From assembly GCA_015956445.1 (NCBI GenBank), contig WIUZ02000009.1:558001-622000 (forward strand): 64,000 bases of DNA, written 5' to 3'. The notes beneath the pieces are model-generated. The model did not search any database, was not told the DNA's origin, and saw nothing but the letters and a program-made list of their open reading frames with translations. This DNA comes from Thelephora terrestris (taxonomy: Eukaryota > Basidiomycota > Agaricomycetes > Thelephorales > Thelephoraceae). This document shows, piece after piece, positions 57,028-64,000 of the stretch. The position numbers were made by a program, and so were the translations under genes. The first letter of the stretch is position 1. Every line of letters begins with the position of its first letter.

Positions 57028-57850
57028 CTACTCGTCGTCCTTATACAACTCACGGCAGTCCACAGCGTCGACCCACCGCCCCAACTCCTCCATCATCCCT
57101 GAGGGAAGACCCCACATACGGACTTTCACGCGTTCCAAGGGTATCCCCAGCGCGTGCTGCAATTTTTCGAGCTCCACAATCGCATCCACACCTTCCATCT
57201 CGGCATCTTCCATCAACAGATGCAAGAGAGTGAGTTCGTTGATCTGTGGGAAGGTAAATGGTGGTTCCAAGTCGCGAAGCTTCGTTGGATCTTCAAGGAA
57301 GTTGACAAAGAACACGTGTAAATCGCAGCCGCGGATGGTCAACTCGTCCAGGGGCTTCAATGAACCGAATATTTTCTGGACCTCGTCCGCAACACGTAGC
57401 ATCTGGTAAGGTGGTTGACCCAGCATCCCTATATTCGCTGTGGAGCCGTTTGATGTGGGACGGTGGAAGGTGGTCGTCCCTGATGGTCGCGAGAGCTCCA
57501 GAGAAGATCTCCCAAGCCATCTTTCCAAGGCGCATGTTTAAATCGTCCTTGTTAACGTCTGTTTCACCAATATTGAGACCCAATCTAAGGACGGCCACAT
57601 CGGAAGACTGGAAGGCGAGAAAATGTTCGATGTTCTCCTACTCAAAGCCTCTTATCCCGAGCGTGACTTCCTCGATTGGGGTTGTTGTGTGCTGGCGACC
57701 AATCGTGTTCCACGAAACAGGGATGGGGAGTATCTTCAGATTGCAACCCATGCTGTTATTATCCATCTCGTGCAACAGGGACGTGTCCCTGGGCACAAGG
57801 TCATGATATGTGGGTTGCAGAACCTCAGACCTGTGACGTGATTATTCTTG
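57028..57850 (-). pseudogene. F-box family member E, 5'-truncated and frame-broken
   Basis: Only the C-terminal half of an F-box family member is left. Intact-looking end: LKPLDELTIRGCDLHVFFVN, FPQINELTLLHLL, LQHALGIPLERVKVRMWGLP, GRWVDAVD, nearly parallel to member C. Upstream, LRLGLNIGETDVNKDDLN and AWEIFSGALATIRDDH are in another frame, and further up the match to member C continues to about 57850 with stops and no start, F-box or first exon. At least one frameshift near 57440 and stops beyond it. It descends from a duplicate of member C or a near relative. Confidence 0.82.
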
Positions 57851-60800
57851 TTACATCCCGTTGTTACTGCGCCCACTTACCTTGACCCCATGTTCTGGCT
57901 GGAACAGCTGTGACCAGCACCGGTGATTTTCCCCAACTCCAAGTATTCGAACTATTGATGAATTGGTTCGGCGACGCTCAATGCCTCCTCTCTTCGGTAT
58001 CATCGGTTGCAATGTCTTTACACAGGGAATGGAGGCGTGGGCTCCGTTGGACGAACAGCTCTGTAAGCTCGTTGCTTGGCTAGGTAGGACCGGATATCGT
58101 CATACGCTGGAGGTGGGACTTCGACCTATCGAGATTAGAGAAGATAATCGCGAGACCGATTTGACCAGGGTTTTGCCGGGGTTCAGAAAAAAAAATGTTC
58201 GTGGCCATCGCGGACCCATCCATGACGACCAGGGTTGATGTCTTTCTCCCTAGCCACCGCTCTCGTCTGGCCTCTCCGACCCGAGGATCCTGCAAGCCAC
58301 TGTGACCGAATCTCCAGAGATGGCAAACATCAAGGTAAGGCGAACTAAGGGCATAGGAGCATCTGGACACGTTCACCAGAGATCACCCGTTTGGGCCAGG
58401 TGCATAACCCCAGACAGTGGGGACCCATCCCGGCAGCGAAACATCCCCACAATTACCGGCGAGATCGGGTATGGTTTCGGAGCGTGACATGCCTTCCCGC
58501 CGTCGACTGGAAGCGGTTCGGGAGGGGGGCCAGACCAAAGAGACAAACAACAAAAAGTCGGTGCGGGTATCCCGCCGTATCCGAAATTCACTTGTCAGAT
58601 CATCATCAAGAACATGGCAGTAATACCACAGGCTCGAGAGCACTCGGAAACTCCGGGTCATTTCTGGCGTAATTGCCGACAGAAGCGGGATAAGGACCAG
58701 ACCGAGTTGTGGGAAACACGAGAATTACGGTGGAACCATCCCAGGAAGATCCCTTTGGGTGAATGGACTCCCAGAAATCTGCAAAATCCCGTTGGGCGTG
58801 ACGCGTGATTCAGCGAGGCATTCAACGGGAGCAAACACGAAAAGGGGCGATAATTTCATATCGTCTCAGTGGGAAAATCAGCGGGGGAAACGAGGAGACT
58901 GAGCCAGAACAATGAGAAAGGGGGACATTAGGAAAGGAGGCGCCGAGGGTTCGCCAGGTTCAGGTCACAGAGGAAACAACGCCACAGGCGCGATCGCGGG
59001 ACAACCTTCCAGGCACGACAGAAACCCCTTCGGCATAGCGGGAAGGGGGTGCGATTTCCGCTGAGAGAATCGGGCAGTAATGCAGGGGCTTACGCAGATG
59101 CAAGCCATTCCCGCTGGGAAAGCTTTCCACGGTGGGTGGGAGATAACTCAGTCGTGTAAAGTCAAACGACCCAGGGCTATCACCAGTGTGGGCAAAAATG
59201 AACGAGAAAGGCATCCCACAACCCCACAGTAACAGCGTGAAATGAGCGCGAATTTCATCAATGGCGTCTGATAAATTGCACACATACATTTTGCCCTCTG
59301 TGAAGGAACAGCTCGCGCGAGGCAAGTGTAAGAAAAAACAGGACAGGTGAGTTAGAGTCGTGCCCCTAAACTCCGACCTAGTTGGCAATAAAGTTGCGAG
59401 GGGGATTTTCAGGGTCAGGTACAGAACGGAGGCGCTCTTAGGGCGGCCAGACACGCCTTGAAGCTATATCGTGAACTGGAGGGAGTGGGTCGCCCTTTAT
59501 TCAGTGTTTAGGGACTTTCGGCCCACTATTCTTCCCATAACTGCCTTTGAAGTACCGGCGGAACAGGTAAGAGTACGTACACATTGAGGTACGTGTACGA
59601 TCCACTTACGGAAGCGAGAGAGCGACTTGTCAAAGCCTTCGCACCACCATAATGCGCCCGAGAGACTTGGACAAGGTTCAGTCTAAGACCAATCGAAACC
59701 GGGACCCCTGTTTCAAACGGAACCAATACGAAATCGATGGTTGGCGCATGAGTATAGAAAATTCACAAAACACACACCTTCCGGTAAAATCTTGAGGTGG
59801 GGGTTTCGAAATCGCACACCAAACCATCATGAATTTACCAAACCCCGGCAGACCGGACCTAGACTATTCCCCAATGTTTGCTGGCCTAAGGGCAAGCATA
59901 AGTACCATTGTATGTGGCGGTGATATGAAGTTCCAACCCGCATTGCGAAATCGGTGAGGAAAGTGATGTTCACAGCCATAGAGTTCTGTTCACAAAGGCT
60001 GCTGGGCCACATCCTATACTCATCCATCAACACTTCTCAAATCTCACAAAGATTTTCCACCACGTTCGAGTCCATTCCATTCATTGGACTGAATCATAGA
60101 ACTTGGTATTTCCGCATAGATCTTCTTCGACGAGATAGGACTTTGCGACCTAGCCACCTGAATGGCCCGCCGCGAGGTTGTCGCGTGTCCTTTGTGGTGC
60201 GGTGCTGTGCCGGTCACGATTTTGCTTGATGTAGCCCAGTACGGTAAGTCGCTAGCTTGTCGAAACCTCCTCCGATCCTCGCATGAGAGCAAGCGCTGAC
60301 GAACAATGCTGGCACTGTCGAATCGGCGGGAGTGCTTGACTGACAGTGTGAAGACGGTCATCGATCGACGGGTACCCATGGTAATGCTTTCAAGTTTCTC
60401 CGATGAGACATGGATTCACGTCAAACAGAGCTGAGGATTTACCTGCCGGCGTTGATCAACGCTGTGTCGCGTGAAGAGACCACTTCATCAGCCGAAACGC
60501 ACTCCCCGACTGCGCAGCCTCTTGTGCGAGTTGGCGTTCGCCTGATCCGACGATGTACATCCTGTGGTCGCACGGTAGGTAGAAAGAAGGGGTAGCATGT
60601 CAGGCTCCTGTTGCACGAAGACCTGGGAACAAGCAACATCATTACCGTTGACTTTGTGTGAGTCGGTATTCGCCTGATCCGACGGTGTAGATCCTCTAGC
60701 CGCGCGGGAGAATGAATGGTAGCAAGTCAGGCTGCTATCGCACGAAGGCCTGGGAACAGTTACCATCGTGTTGGCTCGGTCCCTACAACCGGCCCAAGCA

Positions 60801-61375
60801 CAAATCCAGGACCCCATTGGTTAGGGGTAGCGTGTAAATCGAGAGGCATGAATGGCTGAGGTGCGTCATGATGGTGGCGGCAATGCCTGAATTCAATCCA
60901 TTTTGGCAAGCATACCTGATGATTTGGGGGCTTTGGTGCTAGAGATCCATTATAGAGATCCGAGCGATGTTTTTATGGCTCAAATCTGATTAACGAGGCT
61001 CGGTTTGTGGAAAGGAAAGGAACAGATGAAGCGACGGGAGATTTGAGAGGTGCCATCTGGCTCGGTTTGCTGGCTTGCGAGGATTCCAGGGCTGGAGACC
61101 GCCAATGAAGTGGGCGCGGGTCGGCCATACGGTGAGAAGGCAAAGCAAGAGTCGCTCGTTGTACCCCCAGAGCGCGACAGTGGCTTGGCATCGGATGATT
61201 CGGAGTTACCCGTAAAAGCTGACAGCGCTGACCGCCCAGCCGGATTGAGCGCTGCATCGTGGCTTCTGGCCAGACCGTTCTACATCCGTCACCTCGACGA
61301 CCCACCCTCGCTCATTTTTCTCGCCAGTCCACCTCCTGCTCGTCGTGCCAGCTCCCCCTCTACTCAGGATTCGAA
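57851..61375. other. 3.5-kb gene-poor region
   Basis: No supported gene. Several overlapping open frames near 58380-58810 lack start context, introns or known motifs. The only structure I see is the tandem duplication at 60525-60775. The last few hundred bases are the 5' flank of the GH5 gene. Confidence 0.5.
60525..60775. repeat. Diverged tandem duplication, ~125-bp unit, two copies
   Basis: Copy 1 about 60525-60649, copy 2 about 60658-60775. Shared blocks, in order: cgcctgatccgacg-tgta, catcct/gatcct, gtagca-gtcaggct, and gcacgaag-cctgggaac. Roughly three quarters of bases match by eye. Function unknown. Confidence 0.75.
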
Positions 61376-63464
61376 ATGGAGCACACAGCAGGTTCCGAAT
61401 CCCCGATAAACCCTTCCAGATCGGAAACCCCAGATCAACCCGTTTTCAACGAACCACTTCTTCCTCCTGCAGCCCCATTTCTTGCTCCCTCTGAAGGCTC
61501 ACCCACCCCACGTGACTCGTACCTCACGACCAATTCTGCCACTCCCTCTGCTCCCCTGCTTCCCGACGACGGCGAGAAGGACCTTCCTGGTCAAGGCGAC
61601 TCCACAGCAGCCAACAGGTCCCAGCCTCTCCACAAGAGACCACTTATCTGGGCTCTTGCTGTTGCCGCTGTCGCGTTGATTGCTGTGGCGGTCATTGTGC
61701 CAGTGTACTTCGTTGTGATCAAGCCCAAGAACAACAACGTTACCGGTGGAAATAGCAACGGTACGAACGGTAACGGGAACCCCAACAGCCCCACCCACCA
61801 GCCCCCTTCAAATGGTATTAGTGGTGGAAACGGCTCGACTATCATCACTGCCAACGGTACTCAGTTCACGTATATAAACCCGTTCGGTGGTATCTGTCAG
61901 TGTGCCCAAAATTTCTCAACAGGCGCCACTTCTGACATCATTTCCACAGGGGTATCTGACCCTAATGATCCCTTCAACAACGATGCATACCCAAATTCAT
62001 GGACGCCGCCTTTGAACACCTCTTGGGTTTGGGGTCAAGACAAACTCTACGGGTACGCACCCGTTGGGCTCGTATATTCCTCACTAACACCGCAAATTCT
62101 TTCAGCGTCAACCTCGGTGGTTGGTTTGTCCTGGAGCCATTCATTACCCCAACGCTTTTCCAAAAGTACCAACCCGCCGCCGTCGATGAATGGACTATCA
62201 GCACCGCCATGGCCGCGGATACCGCCAGTGGTGGTATTTCTCAGCTTGAAAACCACTATAAGACCTTCATCGTGAGCGCTCTTCCATCCCAGTTGTGCAT
62301 ATACTCACACCAAACAACGTCTTGTAGACTGAGCAGGATTTTGCTGAGATTGCCGGTGCCGGTCTGAACTGGGTCCGTATCCCGATTCCATTCTGGGCGA
62401 TCGAGGTGTGGGGCAACGAACCGTTCCTGGCCCGTACCAGCTGGCAGTATATCCTCACAGCTCTCGGATGGGCTCGTAAATATGGCTTGCGTGTTAACAT
62501 CGATCTGCATACTATCCCCGGATCTCAAAATGGTGAGTACGCCTTTGCTTGAAATCCACACCGGAAACGGGACGCAACCTACCCGGACCCCTCCTCATCT
62601 ATATCTTGTCCGCTGATTCATGTCCCTCCTCGTTGGCACTCCATAGGGTACAACCATTCCGGCAAGTCAGGAGACCCGAATTTCCTCAACGGTGTTATGG
62701 GTATTGCCAACGCCCAAAGGGCTCTCTATTACATTCGTGTCTTTGGAGAGTTCTTCGCCCAGCAAGAGTATTCTAACCTTGTTGGCATTTTCGGCATCAT
62801 GAACGAGCCGCTCCAGCCTGTGATTGGAAAGGATGCGTTGGTTGCATTGTGCGTTCTTCGTTTCACTACACAAACATAGTTATGATCGCAACTCACATGG
62901 CTTGTTGACCCACTGTGTAGCTACATTCAGGCTCACAACGTCCTCCGAGAGATTACTGGTATTGGCAAGGGTTACTACATCTCCATCGGAGACGGGTTCG
63001 CCGGGGTTGACACCTGGGCTGGCTTCCTCCCAAACTCGGATCGGATCATCCTCGACTCTCACCCGTACTTTGCGTTTAACGGAGAGGCCAACGATTCCCC
63101 GATTTCAACCCTCGGGCCCGACGGAAATTATGGAGGCGTTTGGCCACAACAGGCGTGCTCTTCTTGGGCTGACCAAATGGTCACCAGGTATGGCTAATTC
63201 AACCCTATGGCAAGGGCCTTCGCTGATGCCCGTCATCTTTACAGTCAAAGCGCGTTCGGCGTAAACATCGCCGGAGAGTACAGTAATGGGTTCAACGACT
63301 GCGGCTTCTGGCTTCGTGGGACAGAGCAGCCCACTCCCTTGAATCCTGACTGCTCCCTCTGGAACGACTATACATCATGGAATGACACCGTCAAGCAGGG
63401 CCTCAAGAACTATGCCTTGGCTAGCATGGATGCCCTCATATACCCGTTCTTCTGGACTTGGAAG
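61376..63464 (+). CDS. Membrane-anchored GH5 exo-beta-1,3-glucanase, last exon not found
   Basis: Cell-wall glucanase of the GH5 exo-beta-1,3-glucanase group, hydrolysing glucose from beta-1,3-glucan at the cell surface. Start at 61376 (MEHTAGSESPINPSRSE). A Pro/Ser-rich cytosolic head, a membrane helix (LIWALAVAAVALIAVAVIVP) near residues 90-115 and an Asn/Gly linker make it a type II membrane protein. The catalytic domain then follows: GVNLGGWFVLEPFITP, LNWVRIPIPFWAIE, NIDLHTIPGSQN, GIFGIMNEP with the acid/base Glu, ILDSHPYFAF, and NIAGEYSNGFNDC with the nucleophile Glu. Six introns are clear. After WTWK at 63464 a donor gtgagc occurs, but the expected C-terminal exon (about 60-80 residues) is not recognisable before the window ends, so the gene probably continues past 64000. 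Confidence 0.9.
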
Positions 63465-64000
63465 GTGAGCTGTGTTCTCAGATATTGCCCCGGGGGTACA
63501 CGAGGTTCCATTGTTTCTTGTTTTATCTGGTTGACTATCGGCGTTACCGCCTTGAAGTTGGTACCAGCACCTGTGTCAGCGTACTTTTTCTGCGCCGTAT
63601 CACTGATCTCGAAAATCACTCCTATCTTTTTTCTCTCCTCTTTGTCACCTGGTTTCATTTTCCGTCATCGTCACGTCCTATTGGCTCCTCGTTGTTGGGC
63701 GAGGTGTTCGGGTCTTCCCCAGGTGACAGCGTTCCATGCATCACCTTGCAGGTGGCCGGGTTGTTTTTCCCCAATTCATTGGAACCTTGGGCTTCCAATC
63801 GATCCGAGATCGCGCAAACGTGGGGTGTTTCGAGGTCCTTCCCATTTTCTCGCCGTGTCGGTTTTTTTTTGTTATTTTTCATGACCTTCGTCCCGAAATG
63901 ACGAATACCTACCTCTTCTTCTGCATCTATTATTCCTCTATGATATTTGACACCCGGAACTACTTTCGGTCATCCGACCATTACATTGGATCGTCTTGTG
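63465..64000. other. Probable long intron or 3' region of the GH5 gene
   Basis: Follows the GT donor after the last clear GH5 exon. Contains pyrimidine-rich stretches and several potential acceptors, but no frame with GH5 C-terminal features. It may be an unusually long intron running past the window edge. Confidence 0.4.

Noticed and set aside
58391-58672. Overlapping open frames near 58.4-58.8 kb as a gene
   Set aside because: Three frames overlap on both strands, none with start context, splice structure or known motif.

Overview
This window looks like nuclear DNA of an agaricomycete (mushroom-forming basidiomycete). The genes are broken by many short GT-AG introns, mostly 40-60 nt, often with ctaac or ctgac branch points. 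The gene families also fit: CFEM proteins, PL14 lyases, Aleuria-type fucose lectins, GH5 exo-beta-1,3-glucanases, STAND NTPases and a tandem-expanded F-box family. I saw no tRNA, rRNA, CRISPR array or clear transposon.

Layout. 1-7.9 kb (+): an unknown protein cut by the left edge, a CFEM surface protein, and an F-box/Cys-rich acidic protein. 9.3-12.6 kb (-): a STAND NTPase (NB-ARC plus TPR) with an in-frame stop. 13.7-22.2 kb (-): three F-box genes. 22.5-40.9 kb is a conserved housekeeping block: SPT7 (SAGA), HOT13 (CHY zinc finger), a karyopherin of the PSE1/KAP121 type that lacks its C-terminal part, a PL14 lyase, and the very large UTP20 (ribosome biogenesis). 41.9-47.2 kb (+): a small PPxY membrane protein, then a striking 15-exon gene. 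47.8-57.9 kb: more F-box paralogues on the minus strand (two apparently intact, one decayed), mixed with a small membrane protein, a truncated NACHT gene and LIN1/CD2BP2. 57.9-61.4 kb: a gene-poor stretch with a diverged tandem duplication. 61.4 kb to the right edge: a membrane-anchored GH5 exo-beta-1,3-glucanase whose last exon I could not find.

Most interesting is the gene at 43360-47201. My exon model sums to 3054 nt, exactly 1018 codons. It joins an N-terminal module also found in the STAND NTPase at 9.3-12.6 kb, a complete six-bladed fucose-binding lectin propeller, and a GDP-fucose O-fucosyltransferase-like domain. Lectin blades 5-6 and the start of the transferase lie in one uninterrupted exon. 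The gene therefore appears to couple an immune-receptor-type module, a fucose reader and a fucose writer.

The F-box paralogues at 17.7, 20.4, 47.8 and 55.1 kb all have a first coding exon of exactly 95 nt followed by a 55-59 nt intron, which shows recent common descent. Together with the broken STAND and NACHT genes, this makes the flanks of the housekeeping block fast-evolving accessory DNA. All gene models were read by eye; splice sites are inferred from consensus, frame closure and remembered family conservation.
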